This document shows, piece after piece, positions 1 to 8,763 of a stretch of 25,413 bases of DNA. The notes under the pieces are model-generated. The model worked only from the letters and a program-made list of their open reading frames with translations. It was not told where the DNA came from and made no database searches. This DNA comes from an uncultured Hyphomonadaceae bacterium. GTDB lineage: Bacteria; Pseudomonadota; Alphaproteobacteria; Caulobacterales; Hyphomonadaceae. The translations under genes and the position numbers were made by a program. Where the stretch lies: NCBI GenBank assembly GCA_938049795.1, contig CALLCD010000227.1, positions 1 to 25,413 on the forward strand. Direction: 5' to 3'. Position 1 is the stretch's first letter, and the number at the start of each line of letters is the position of its first letter.

Positions 1-467
1 CCCGCCACATCAAGCGCGCCGCCCATGATCACAAGCTGAGCGAGATTGGAGACGAAATCAGCGTCCTTCTCGATGGCGCGCGCGACATTTGTCAGCGGAC
101 CGATGGCGCAGAGCGTGATCTCGCCCGGGGCCTCGCGCGCCGCCCGCACGAGGAAGTCGGACGCGTCTTCGGCCTCACGCTCGCGGAGGGGCGCACTGAT
201 CTCATAATCGCCAAAGCCATGCTTGCCGTGGACAAAATCGGCAGGCGGATTGGGAGGAATGGCGAGCGGCACAGCTTGACCCTGATAGACCGGCTCTCTC
301 CCGCCCGACAAATCGCCAAGCCAGAGCGCATTTCGCGTCGCGTCTTCTATGGTCACATTGCCGAAAACAGTGGTCAGCGCGACGAGGTCGATCCCGGGGT
401 ACGCATGGGCGTAGAAATAGGCCATCGCATCGTCAACGCCCGGGTCCGTATCAATGATCAGTTTCAT
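1..467 (-). CDS. Nucleoside hydrolase, IunH/RihA family (C-terminus beyond left edge)
   Basis: The frame is open from an ATG at 467 to the window edge and gives about 155 residues. The N-terminus reads KLIIDTDPGVDDAMA, the calcium- and ribose-binding Asp cluster (Asp6, Asp8, Asp12, Asp13) that defines nucleoside hydrolases. TTVFGNVT follows near residue 36, and IGPLTN and IMGGALD appear near the truncated end. Family members split nucleosides into ribose and free base in the cytoplasm. The gene is divergent from a purine-type phosphoribosyltransferase, which could recycle the released base. Substrate preference (purine, pyrimidine or broad) cannot be read from this fragment, and the second half with its active-site His is missing. 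Confidence 0.93.
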   Translation of the reverse strand, partial: MKLIIDTDPGVDDAMAYFYAHAYPGIDLVALTTVFGNVTIEDATRNALWLGDLSGGREPVYQGQAVPLAIPPNPPADFVHGKHGFGDYEISAPLREREAEDASDFLVRAAREAPGEITLCAIGPLTNVARAIEKDADFVSNLAQLVIMGGALDVA

Positions 468-572
468 TCCGTCCGCTCCCCGTGCCATCGGCCCACGCCC
501 CTCACGCTAAACCACTTTTCGCGCGGGGTGTATAGTCAGCCGCAATCCTTGCCCGGGCATAGCAGTTTTCTC

Positions 573-603
573 TGGACACACACGCCGCCTCACCTGCTAT
601 AGA
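573..603 (+). promoter_or_regulatory. Possible sigma70-type promoter for the phosphoribosyltransferase gene
   Basis: The 169-base gap between the two divergent purine genes holds TGGACA at 573–578 and CTATAG at 597–602 with an 18-base spacer. A transcript would start near 609, about 28 bases before the ATG at 637. Both boxes deviate from consensus, so this is a guess by eye. Confidence 0.3.
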
Positions 604-636
604 GCGCGCAAACCACAAGAGCGACTTTACGACCCT

Positions 637-1200
637 ATGAGCAAGACATTTATCAAGGCCGAGACCCTTCTGGCCGATTCTTATGAACTCGGTATGCGGG
701 TGCTCGAATCAGGCTTCCGGCCAACATTCCTGCTCGGCGTCTGGCGCGGGGGCACGCCGGTCGGAATTGCGATGCAGGAGCTGTTCGAAATCCACGGCCT
801 GAAGATGAACCATTTTGCCATCCGCACTTCGTCTTATGGCAGCGGTATGGAAGCGGCAGACACGGTTCAGGTGTTTGGCTTGCAGCATGTGGTCGATACG
901 GTAAATGTCGATGACAAGCTTCTGATCATTGATGACGTGTTCGACAGTGGACGGAGCATCTCGGCCATCATCGACAATCTGCGCGCCAAGAGCCGCCGCA
1001 ACACGCCCGCCGACATCAAGGTCGCCACCGTCTACTACAAGCCTGGCCGGAACAAGACCGCGCGCGTGCCGGACTTCTACATCCACGAGACGGAAAACTG
1101 GCTCGTCTTCCCGCACGAGATGAAGGGCTGCACGCTGGAGGAGCTTGCCGAACACAAGCCCCTGCCCAAACGCATCTTTGACCTCAAGCTCGACCTTTAA
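637..1200 (+). CDS. Phosphoribosyltransferase, hypoxanthine/xanthine-guanine type
   Basis: This 187-residue protein has the type I phosphoribosyltransferase layout. WRGGTPVG near residues 36–43 forms the pyrophosphate loop. The PRPP-binding motif LLIIDDVFDSGRS spans about 95–107, with the paired acids Asp99 and Asp100. ENWLVFPHE near the C-terminus resembles the base-stacking region of hypoxanthine and xanthine-guanine enzymes. It would join a purine base to PRPP to make a nucleotide. The divergent nucleoside hydrolase upstream would supply that base, so the two form a salvage pair. No strong Shine-Dalgarno precedes the ATG. The TAA stop overlaps the convergent BNR gene's stop by four bases. 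Exact base specificity is not resolved. Confidence 0.88.
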   Translation: MSKTFIKAETLLADSYELGMRVLESGFRPTFLLGVWRGGTPVGIAMQELFEIHGLKMNHFAIRTSSYGSGMEAADTVQVFGLQHVVDTVNVDDKLLIIDDVFDSGRSISAIIDNLRAKSRRNTPADIKVATVYYKPGRNKTARVPDFYIHETENWLVFPHEMKGCTLEELAEHKPLPKRIFDLKLDL

Positions 1201-4200
1201 GGCACGGGCGTCACCGCGCTCTGATTGAGCAAGCCAAGCCCTGCCGCATCAACCGCGCTGCGGAAGGCGGCCAGCTCACCCTCGATCAAGCCATTGGTGC
1301 TTGCCACCGCCTCGGCCACCGCCACACGCGCGCGCTCAAGCTCGGCAAGCGCAGCGGAGGACGGGCCATCGAAGGTCGATCCGAGATAGAAGGCGGCTGT
1401 GCCAATCTGGCTGCCGACCTTGTCCGCATTGTACACAATCCCGCGCGTCTGAGGCGGCACACGGAAGCGTTCTTCAGCATCGGTGAGCGCCGTTTTGAGT
1501 GCTTTGGCGTCCGCTTCGAGATCGGCATAGGGGTTTGCGCCCGCATCCGGCCCGCGCACCGCTTTCTCAGCTTTGATCAGCGCTTCAACCGTCTCGACAT
1601 CACGGCGCGCCGCGAGAATATTGCGCAAGGCGGCATTCATCTGTGCTTGAAGGGCTTGAACCTCGTCGAGCGCGGCAGCATTGGCCAGCTGCGCGTCCAG
1701 CGTATACGGGCTGCGCGGATCAGCGAGCACATTGATCGTGCCGCTCGCGGTTTGCCCGTCAAAGGCAATGCGCACCGTATAGGCGCCAGGGACCACTTCG
1801 CGGCCAGCCGGAAGCGTACCATCCTTCGGAGCATCTTCGGCCGAAACCGGACGCAAGCCGTCGCGGCGCAAATCCCATACGGCGCGATTGATGCCCTGAT
1901 GCACATCGGTCTTGAAAGTGCGCACGGTTTGACCCGATGCATTGACGATGCTGATCGTCGCTTTCTTGGGCTTGGCCGCATCTTCCGCGTCCGCATCCCC
2001 ATTGCGGCTTGCTCGTTCAGCCGCAGCGCGTTCACGCTCACGCGCCTTGTCCGGATGGGGCAGATCATCCCCGCTCGCCATAAAGGTCACCATCGCCCCA
2101 TAAGGCGCATTATCGGCGCGGAACTCGCCATTGCCGGTAAACCGCGTCGAAGGCGTCTGGGCGGGCCGGTATTGCTGGCCGTCGGTAATGTTCAGAAGCG
2201 CAAACCGCTCGGAGAAATTGCGCGGCGCAAGATTCCTCAGCGCAGCAATATCCTCGATCACGAAAGCGGCGCGGCCATGCGTGCCAACGACCAGATCATT
2301 CTCGCGGGTCTGCAAAGCCAGATCAGCGATTTGCACGGTCGGGACACCTTGGGTCCATTTCATCCAGCTGCGCCCGCCATTATGGCTGATGTGCAGGCCA
2401 AATTCTGTGCCGAGAAACAAGAGATCAGGGTCCACATTGTCTTGCAGGATCGAGGTCGCGTAACCGCTCACCGCGCCATCAACGAGCGGCACCCAGTCCC
2501 GACCATAATTCTCGAGCCGGTAGGCATAGGGCGTCATGTCCCCTCGCCGGTGATCATCGAGCACAATGAAAGCGACGGACGGATCATGCGGGGACGGATA
2601 AATCATCGGCACCCACGCCCCTTGCGGACCGTCGCGCAACCGGCCCTCAATGCTCTGCCAGTCTTCGCCGCTATTGCGGGTGACATGGACACGGCCATCA
2701 TCGCTGCCAACCCAGATCACACCCTCTTCCACAAGGCTTGGCGCAATCATGGTGATCGAGGTGTAATTCTCCGCCGCTGTCACATCTGGCGTCAGCCCAC
2801 CACTTTCGCGGAAGGTCTGGACTTGCGGATTGTTCGTGGTCAGATCGCCGCTGATCGCTTGCCATGTCAGGCCGCGATCGGTTGACTTGTGCACGAACTG
2901 GCTGCCGAGATAGATCACGCCTGCATCAAACGGGTCTTGCGCAAAACCGGCATTCCAGTTGAACCGCAAATCCTCGCCCGCAATCGGGTCCGGCTTGATC
3001 AGACGGCTCTCCCCGCTGTCCATATCCCAGCGATAGAGCACACCGCCCTGACTCATCGCATAGCCGCGAGCGGCATTTTCAGGGTCCGCGCGCGTGTCAA
3101 ATCCGTCGCCAAAGGCCACTTCCTGCCAGTGGAAATTTCGGATGCCGCCATTCTCGAACACTTCGGACGGGCCGTGCCATGAGCCATTATCCTGCAAGCC
3201 GCCAAGAATATTGTAGGGCACCTCATCGTCCACCGCGATATGATAAAACTGCGCAAGCGGCAAATTGCGCACAAAGCGCCATGTCTCGCCGCGATCATGG
3301 GTGATGGCAATCCCGCCATCATTGCCGTCGATCATATGGCGCGGATCGTTCGGATTGATCCACCAGGCATGGGTGTCGATGTGCACCGTATTGGACGCCG
3401 CGCAGCAATTAATCGCAGGCATATATTCAAACGTCTTACCGCCATCTTCGGAGACTTTCACGCGGCTGCCAATACGATAGACGAGATTGGCGTTTTGCGG
3501 ATCAACCGCAATGTCACCATAATAAAATGGCCGGTCATTAATGTCGAAATCCTTGTTGACCAGCGTCCAGCTGCGTCCGCCATCATCAGAGCGGGCGAGC
3601 GCGCTTTCCTCAGCCTCGATCAGCGCATAGACGCGCGAAGGGTCAGACGGCGAGATTGCAAAGGCCGACCGGCCAAGCTCGCCCTTCGGCAAGCCGTCAT
3701 CTTCGGTCAGCTCCGTCCAACTGTCCCCGCCATCATGGGAGACGTAAAGCCCCGAGCCCTCACCGCCCGACTTGAAGAAATACGGCCAGCGGCGGAACTC
3801 CCACATGCCCGCAAACAGTTTGAGCGGATTGCCCGGGCTCATGCGGATATCGGTCGCGCCGGTGCTGTCATTGACATAGAGGATTTTCTCCCAGCTCTCC
3901 CCACCATCTGTCGTCCGGTAGAGACCGCGATCCTCACCTGCACTCCACAGCGGTCCGAGCGCTGCGATATAGGCAATGTCCGGATTGGTCGGATGCAGCG
4001 CGATGCGGTGGATGCGTTCAGTCCGCGCCAGCCCGACACGTGTCCATGTCTGCCCGCCATCAAGCGATTTAAAAAGACCGCCCCCAACCGAGGTTGAGTT
4101 CCGCACATTCCCCTCGCCCGTGCCGACCCAGATAATATCTGGATTGGTCTGGTTGATCGCCACCGCGCCAATCGAAGCAACCGGCTGATCATCAAACACA

Positions 4201-4442
4201 GGAGTCCAGTTCAGCCCGCCATTTTCCGAAATCCACACCCCGCCCGTCGACGCGCCGACCACGATATGATTGGGATCGTCGGCCACAGCGTCCACCGCCG
4301 CGATCCGCCCGCTCATCCCCGCTGGCCCGACAAGGCGCGCTTCCATGCCGGCATAAAGCGACGGGTCGACCTCTTGGGCCGCGCTGACATAAAACCCAGA
4401 CACAATAGCCAGCACGATTCCAGTGACAAAGTGTTTCAACAT
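1197..4442 (-). CDS. Secreted BNR/Asp-box repeat protein (sortilin/VPS10-like beta-propeller)
   Basis: About 1081 residues. The chosen start is the ATG at 4442: GAGGAG lies about 7 bases before it, and the protein then begins with a signal peptide (MLKHFVTGIVLAIVSGFYVSA, cleavage near AQEV). The longer TTG start at 4457 would overlap that ribosome-binding site. At least ten Asp-box units (SxDGGxxW type, such as SENGGLNW, SLDGGQTW, TTDGGESW, SHDGGDSW, SEDGGKTF, SHNGGRSW) are spread over the first two thirds, implying one or two beta-propellers. A FlgD/Ig-like stretch (INRAVWDLRRDG) and a helical C-terminus follow. Databases often call such proteins glycosyl hydrolases, but I see no catalytic signature. 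It is 11 bases downstream of a PepSY protein gene. The true role is unknown. Confidence 0.85.
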   Translation of the reverse strand: MLKHFVTGIVLAIVSGFYVSAAQEVDPSLYAGMEARLVGPAGMSGRIAAVDAVADDPNHIVVGASTGGVWISENGGLNWTPVFDDQPVASIGAVAINQTNPDIIWVGTGEGNVRNSTSVGGGLFKSLDGGQTWTRVGLARTERIHRIALHPTNPDIAYIAALGPLWSAGEDRGLYRTTDGGESWEKILYVNDSTGATDIRMSPGNPLKLFAGMWEFRRWPYFFKSGGEGSGLYVSHDGGDSWTELTEDDGLPKGELGRSAFAISPSDPSRVYALIEAEESALARSDDGGRSWTLVNKDFDINDRPFYYGDIAVDPQNANLVYRIGSRVKVSEDGGKTFEYMPAINCCAASNTVHIDTHAWWINPNDPRHMIDGNDGGIAITHDRGETWRFVRNLPLAQFYHIAVDDEVPYNILGGLQDNGSWHGPSEVFENGGIRNFHWQEVAFGDGFDTRADPENAARGYAMSQGGVLYRWDMDSGESRLIKPDPIAGEDLRFNWNAGFAQDPFDAGVIYLGSQFVHKSTDRGLTWQAISGDLTTNNPQVQTFRESGGLTPDVTAAENYTSITMIAPSLVEEGVIWVGSDDGRVHVTRNSGEDWQSIEGRLRDGPQGAWVPMIYPSPHDPSVAFIVLDDHRRGDMTPYAYRLENYGRDWVPLVDGAVSGYATSILQDNVDPDLLFLGTEFGLHISHNGGRSWMKWTQGVPTVQIADLALQTRENDLVVGTHGRAAFVIEDIAALRNLAPRNFSERFALLNITDGQQYRPAQTPSTRFTGNGEFRADNAPYGAMVTFMASGDDLPHPDKARERERAAAERASRNGDADAEDAAKPKKATISIVNASGQTVRTFKTDVHQGINRAVWDLRRDGLRPVSAEDAPKDGTLPAGREVVPGAYTVRIAFDGQTASGTINVLADPRSPYTLDAQLANAAALDEVQALQAQMNAALRNILAARRDVETVEALIKAEKAVRGPDAGANPYADLEADAKALKTALTDAEERFRVPPQTRGIVYNADKVGSQIGTAAFYLGSTFDGPSSAALAELERARVAVAEAVASTNGLIEGELAAFRSAVDAAGLGLLNQSAVTPVP

Positions 4443-4453
4443 TTGCAAGCTCC

Positions 4454-5014
4454 TCAACCCGACCCGTTTTCATCCGTGGCATTCCGCGCAAGACTTTGCC
4501 GCCGCGCCCGCCGCTTCTGGTAGTTTTTCACATGTGGTAGAAAGAACAAGTATAAACCTGTCCCCCACAGAACAAGCAGAATCACGCCGGAGGGGAGAAA
4601 CAGGAAAAGCTTGGTCCAGCCCGCAAAAAAACTGCCATCATGCAGGCTCTCGATCAGGTCCGACCGGCGATAGGCCACCTGCAAGACCTCGCCCGTGGCG
4701 GTATCGACCTGCACTTCCCAACGGTTCTCGCCAATGAACTTAATCACCCCCTTGCCCGGCTTGATGTCGGCGCGGTCGAGGTCTGCCCAGTCGTGCAATC
4801 CGGCCCGCTCTACGCCCTGCGCGGCGGCGAACAATTCAGCCAGCGACCGCTCGGGCATTTGCGCGGAGACACCGGAGACCGTCGGCGGCTGTATCCAGCT
4901 CACTTCCTTTTTCAGCATCAGGACAAGCCCCGCCCCGATCATCACCATCAATGGCAGCGCGATCACAATCGACCCCCAATGATGGACTTTGCGCAAAAGA
5001 ATGCGAAGTTTCAT
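4454..5014 (-). CDS. PepSY-associated membrane protein
   Basis: A 186-residue protein with a helix at about 15–35 (IVIALPLMVMIGAGLVLML), a PepSY-like periplasmic region (AQGVERAGL…GENRWEVQVDTATGEVLQVAYRRSDL) and a second helix near 140–160 (FLPSGVILLVLWGTGLYLFFLP). It ends in a basic tail. PepSY/PepSY_TM proteins are often linked to iron uptake or protease inhibition, but no TonB receptor is adjacent here. Its TGA stop lies inside the TGAGGAG ribosome-binding site of the BNR gene, so the two are probably translationally coupled. Upstream spacing to the ATG at 5014 shows only a weak Shine-Dalgarno. Confidence 0.8.
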   Translation of the reverse strand: MKLRILLRKVHHWGSIVIALPLMVMIGAGLVLMLKKEVSWIQPPTVSGVSAQMPERSLAELFAAAQGVERAGLHDWADLDRADIKPGKGVIKFIGENRWEVQVDTATGEVLQVAYRRSDLIESLHDGSFFAGWTKLFLFLPSGVILLVLWGTGLYLFFLPHVKNYQKRRARRQSLARNATDENGSG

Positions 5015-5073
5015 AGCAAATGCCTATTGTTGTCGCTGGTCAGCCCTGATCTGCCAGTCAAAGGCAAATTCCC

Positions 5074-5107
5074 AGCAACTGCAAGAGACAAGCAACTGCA
5101 AGAGACG
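5074..5107. repeat. Two-copy 17-bp tandem repeat between divergent genes
   Basis: AGCAACTGCAAGAGACA at 5074–5090 is followed directly by a second copy differing only in its last base at 5091–5107. It lies in the 181-base gap between the PepSY gene and the acylase gene, where both promoters should be. It could be a simple slippage duplication or a paired binding site. Confidence 0.75.
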
Positions 5108-5195
5108 GGCGAACCGCACCCGCCGTGCTGGTCTTTTGCGGCGGAGGCTGTAAGCATGTCGGGCAAGTGAAAAACAGATCCCAGAGGCAAACGGC

Positions 5196-7367
5196 ATGAA
5201 ACGCATATTTCAGATTTTGGGCGCGGTGTTGCTGATCGGCCTGATCGGGCTTGGCCTCTGGCTCAAAACCCCCGCGCCTGCAAGCTTTGACCGCCAAGCC
5301 GCGCTTGATGCTGCAGAGGACTATCAGGTCCGGATCATTCGCGACGGGTATGGTGTGCCGCACATTTATGGCGCGCGTGATGCCGATGTCGCGTTCGGGC
5401 TCGCCTATGCCCATGCCGAAGACGACATCATCAACATGCAGGATGGCCGCCGTTTCGCGCGTGGACAAATGGGCCTTGCCACCGGCGCAGAAGGGGCAAT
5501 CACCGATTATCTCGTCGCCACGATGCGCGCGCGCAAGTTTGCCGAAGAGAAATTCGACACCGACCTCTCCGCGGACACCCGCGCCGCGCTCGCAGGCTAT
5601 TCGGCGGGCATCAATCTCTATTGCGCCGAAGAGAAAGACCGCTGCGAACCGGGCTTTGCACCCGTCACCCCGATTGACATCGTCGCGTCCTATGTCTCCC
5701 GCACCCCGTTTTTCTATGGCCTCGACGGACATTTGACCAAACTGTTTGACGGCGACATTGCGATGCTCGACGCAACCGAAGCAACCCGCGAAGCCTATCT
5801 CGGCGCAGATCACAGAATAACGCCAGGCTCGAACGCCATTGCCGTCGCCCCCTCCCGCTCGACCGATGGCCATACGCGGCTTATGGTCAATTCCCACCAG
5901 CCCTTTATCGGCCCTGTCGCGTGGTATGAAGCGCGCGTCAAATCCGAAGAGGGATGGGATATGATTGGCGGCCTGTTCCCGGGCACCCCGCTCGTCTCCC
6001 ACGGCGCTACTCCAAATCTCGGCTGGGCGATCACGGTCAACAAGCCCGATCTTGTCGATTTCTACCAGTTAGAGGTCAATGACGACAAAGCCCCGACCCA
6101 ATATATGTTTGACGGAGACTGGCGCGATTTCGAGATGGAGACGGTCACAATCCGCGTCAAACTCTGGGGACCGTTCAGCTTCCCTTCCAAACAGACCATC
6201 AGGCGCTCGGTCCACGGCCCCGTCTTTGACACGCCGAACGGCTTTGTTGCGGTGGCCTTTGCAGGCGCGGGCAATGTCCGCGCGGTCGAGCAATGGTTCC
6301 GCATGAACAAGGCGCAGAACTATGCGCAGTGGCAGGACGCAATGGCCGTGCAGGGCATACCGAGCTTCAATTTCGTCTATGGCGATGCGGAGGGGAATAT
6401 CGGCTATTATTACAATGCGCAGGTGCCGGTCCGATCTGCCGATTGGGACTGGTCGAAAATGGCCCCCGGTGATCGCTCAGATCTGGTCTGGCAAGGCACC
6501 CATCCTTTCGGCACCGCCGCGCCTTGGGTCAGCAATCCGGCGTCCGGCTATGTCATCAATTCAAACCATACGCCCTTTGAGTCCACCGGCCCCGGCGACA
6601 AGCCGAACCGCGCCGACTTTCCGGCCCATTTCGGCATATCCGATCTGATGACCAATCGCGGCCTGCGCGCACAGGCGCTGTATGGCGGCGACACGGAGAT
6701 CAGCGGCGAGGAATTCGTCCGCTATAAAATGGACACGCAGTTTGATCCGGCCTCGGGCATCATGACGCATTTGCGCGCGCTGGCCGCTGATCCCGACATC
6801 AAGGACAATCCGGACTTTGCCGATGCGCTCGCCCTGTTTGCCGGATGGGACGGGCATGTCACGGGCGAAACCCGCGCAGCCGGACTGGCGATCCGCGCAA
6901 CCCAACTTGCGCGCGGTGTCGAAATGCGCGGCGACGGAGTAGAAGTGCCCGACCCCAAAGCCGCCCTCACCCAAGCCATCGCCGAATATATGGAAGGCTT
7001 TGGCCGGATTGATCCCGAATGGCGCGAGGTCAACCGCCACAAGCGTGCAGATGTCGATATTCCGGTCGATGGCGCACCAGACGTGTTGCGCGCGATCTAC
7101 TCAATCGACAATCCGAAAGACGGCCCGCTCGGCGCCATTGCGGGTGATAGCTATATTCTCTATGCGGATTGGGACGAGACCGGCACGCCGCACATCCAGA
7201 CCATCCATCAATACGGCTCGGCGACACAAGACGAGACATCGCCCCATTATGCCGATCAGGCACAGCTCTTTGCCGATGAAGGGTTCCGCACACCGCCCAT
7301 GACGCTCGATGCCGTGCTAGCCGAGGCGACGCGCGATTACCAGATTGGCGGGCGCACGGACGATTAG
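5196..7367 (+). CDS. Penicillin acylase family amidase (Ntn hydrolase)
   Basis: A 723-residue precursor. An N-terminal hydrophobic segment (about residues 4–23) exports or anchors it. The alpha-chain motif RDGYGVPHIYGA near 49–60 is typical of the family. The sequence TPGSNAIAVAP places the autoprocessing nucleophile at Ser212, which becomes the N-terminus of the beta chain. NSHQPFIGPVAWYEA and GAxPNLGWAITVNKPDLVDFYQ follow, as in penicillin G, cephalosporin and acyl-homoserine-lactone acylases. GAGG 8 bases before the ATG supports the start. The reaction is hydrolysis of an amide bond in a small N-acyl compound, probably in the periplasm. Whether the substrate is an acyl-homoserine lactone, a lipopeptide or a beta-lactam is not visible. 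Its TAG stop overlaps the convergent lpdA stop. Confidence 0.92.
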   Translation: MKRIFQILGAVLLIGLIGLGLWLKTPAPASFDRQAALDAAEDYQVRIIRDGYGVPHIYGARDADVAFGLAYAHAEDDIINMQDGRRFARGQMGLATGAEGAITDYLVATMRARKFAEEKFDTDLSADTRAALAGYSAGINLYCAEEKDRCEPGFAPVTPIDIVASYVSRTPFFYGLDGHLTKLFDGDIAMLDATEATREAYLGADHRITPGSNAIAVAPSRSTDGHTRLMVNSHQPFIGPVAWYEARVKSEEGWDMIGGLFPGTPLVSHGATPNLGWAITVNKPDLVDFYQLEVNDDKAPTQYMFDGDWRDFEMETVTIRVKLWGPFSFPSKQTIRRSVHGPVFDTPNGFVAVAFAGAGNVRAVEQWFRMNKAQNYAQWQDAMAVQGIPSFNFVYGDAEGNIGYYYNAQVPVRSADWDWSKMAPGDRSDLVWQGTHPFGTAAPWVSNPASGYVINSNHTPFESTGPGDKPNRADFPAHFGISDLMTNRGLRAQALYGGDTEISGEEFVRYKMDTQFDPASGIMTHLRALAADPDIKDNPDFADALALFAGWDGHVTGETRAAGLAIRATQLARGVEMRGDGVEVPDPKAALTQAIAEYMEGFGRIDPEWREVNRHKRADVDIPVDGAPDVLRAIYSIDNPKDGPLGAIAGDSYILYADWDETGTPHIQTIHQYGSATQDETSPHYADQAQLFADEGFRTPPMTLDAVLAEATRDYQIGGRTDD

Positions 7368-8758
7368 ATATGCAAAGCCTGGCCGAGGGCGCGCAGGGCG
7401 GTTTCCTGTAGCGCTTCGCCCTGGGTCGGGTGCGCATGGATGGTGCCCGCAATGTCCTCAAGCCGCGCGCCCATTTCGAGCGCCAGACCAAAGCTTGCGG
7501 CGAGTTCCGAGACGCCCTTGCCGACCGCCTGAATCCCGAGAACAAGATGATTGTCCTCGCGCGCGACAATGCGGATAAAGCCGTCTTCGGCTTCCATCGT
7601 CATGGCGCGACCATTGGCCGTAAACGGAAATTCCGACACAAGCGTTTTGTAACCGGCCGCCTTCGCCTCGTCCGGCGAGAGGCCCGCAACCAGAACTTCC
7701 GGATCGGTAAAGCACACGGCAGGGATCGCAATTTTGTCCCAGACCCGAGTGTGACCGGCAACAATCTCGGCGACCATTTCGCCTTGCGCCATCGCACGAT
7801 GGGCCAGCATCGGCTCGCCCGTGACATCGCCAATGGCATAAATCCCGCTCATACTGGTCTGGCAATGCGCGTCGATTTTGACAAAGGGACCATCCATATC
7901 AAGCACAACCGCCTCGCGCCCCCAGCCATCGGTTGCCGGTTTGCGCCCGACCGTGACCAGCACCTGATCGGCCGCCACTTGCGCGCGCTTACCGTCCTTG
8001 GTTTCGAACACAAGTGCGGTTTTGTCCTTGGACAGATCTTTTGCACGCGCGCCCGTATGCAGCGTAATGCCCAGACTTTTGAGCCGTTTGAGCACGGGGC
8101 GGGTGAGCTTGGCGTCATAGGTCGGCAGGATACGGTCCATCGCTTCGATGATCGTCACTTTTGCGCCAAGCTTGGCATAGGCCATCCCCAGCTCCAGCCC
8201 GATATAGCCCGCCCCGATCACCGCCAGCGTATCAGGCACTTTTTTCAGCGCCAGCGCCTCGGTCGAGGAGATGACCTTGCCGCCAAAGGGCAGGAACGGC
8301 AGCTCGACGGGACGCGATCCGGTCGCAATCACAATATTCTCTGCACGGATCGTCGTCGTTCCATCAGCATGGGACACTTCGACCGTCTTGCCATCCATAA
8401 AGGACGCCCGGCCCGGCACCACACGGACTTTCGCCTTGGACAAGAGCGCGCCCACGCCGCCGGTCAACCGCTTGACGATGCTCCCCTTCCATTTCATCGT
8501 CGCCCGCAAATCAATGCTCGGCTCAGAGACCGAGATGCCAAGCGGCGAGCCCTGGCTCAAATGCCCCGCCAGATGAAATTCTTCCGCCGCATGGATCAGC
8601 GCTTTGGAGGGAATACAGCCGACATTCAGACAAGTGCCGCCAAGCGCGTCCATATCGACAATGATCGTGTCCACGCCAAGCTGGCCAGCCCGAATGGCCG
8701 TCACATAACCGCCCGGACCCGCACCGATCACGAGGAGCTTGCATTTGAGTTCGGTCAT
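7364..8758 (-). CDS. lpdA: Dihydrolipoyl dehydrogenase (E3)
   Basis: A 464-residue flavoprotein of normal family length. The FAD motif GAGPGGYVTAIRA lies at residues 12–24. The redox disulfide is GGTCLNVGCIPSK (Cys43 and Cys48). A second Rossmann motif for NAD (IGAGYIGLELG) and the second FAD motif (GIYAIGDVTG) follow, and the C-terminal His443-Pro…Glu448 dyad is intact. It reoxidises the lipoyl group of E2 and passes electrons to NAD+. It is the last gene of the operon, 5 bases after bkdB, with GAGGA about 9 bases upstream of its ATG. The location makes it the E3 of the branched-chain complex, though it could also serve other 2-oxoacid dehydrogenases. Confidence 0.97.
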   Translation of the reverse strand: MTELKCKLLVIGAGPGGYVTAIRAGQLGVDTIIVDMDALGGTCLNVGCIPSKALIHAAEEFHLAGHLSQGSPLGISVSEPSIDLRATMKWKGSIVKRLTGGVGALLSKAKVRVVPGRASFMDGKTVEVSHADGTTTIRAENIVIATGSRPVELPFLPFGGKVISSTEALALKKVPDTLAVIGAGYIGLELGMAYAKLGAKVTIIEAMDRILPTYDAKLTRPVLKRLKSLGITLHTGARAKDLSKDKTALVFETKDGKRAQVAADQVLVTVGRKPATDGWGREAVVLDMDGPFVKIDAHCQTSMSGIYAIGDVTGEPMLAHRAMAQGEMVAEIVAGHTRVWDKIAIPAVCFTDPEVLVAGLSPDEAKAAGYKTLVSEFPFTANGRAMTMEAEDGFIRIVAREDNHLVLGIQAVGKGVSELAASFGLALEMGARLEDIAGTIHAHPTQGEALQETALRALGQALHI

Positions 8759-8763
8759 CTTGT

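Noticed and set aside
1647..2885. A 412-codon plus-strand open frame opposite the BNR protein gene.
   Set aside because: It is antisense to the clear Asp-box repeats, its composition is rich in Arg, His and Ile, and it has no motif. It is a shadow frame.
5129..5198. A cysteine-containing short reading (VLVFCGGGCKHVGQ) just before the acylase start.
   Set aside because: It lacks a start codon with a ribosome-binding site, runs into the acylase start and matches no family I know.
5058..6002. A 314-codon minus-strand open frame opposite the acylase gene.
   Set aside because: It is a shadow of high-GC coding DNA: it lies antisense to the conserved acylase motifs and shows no domain of its own.
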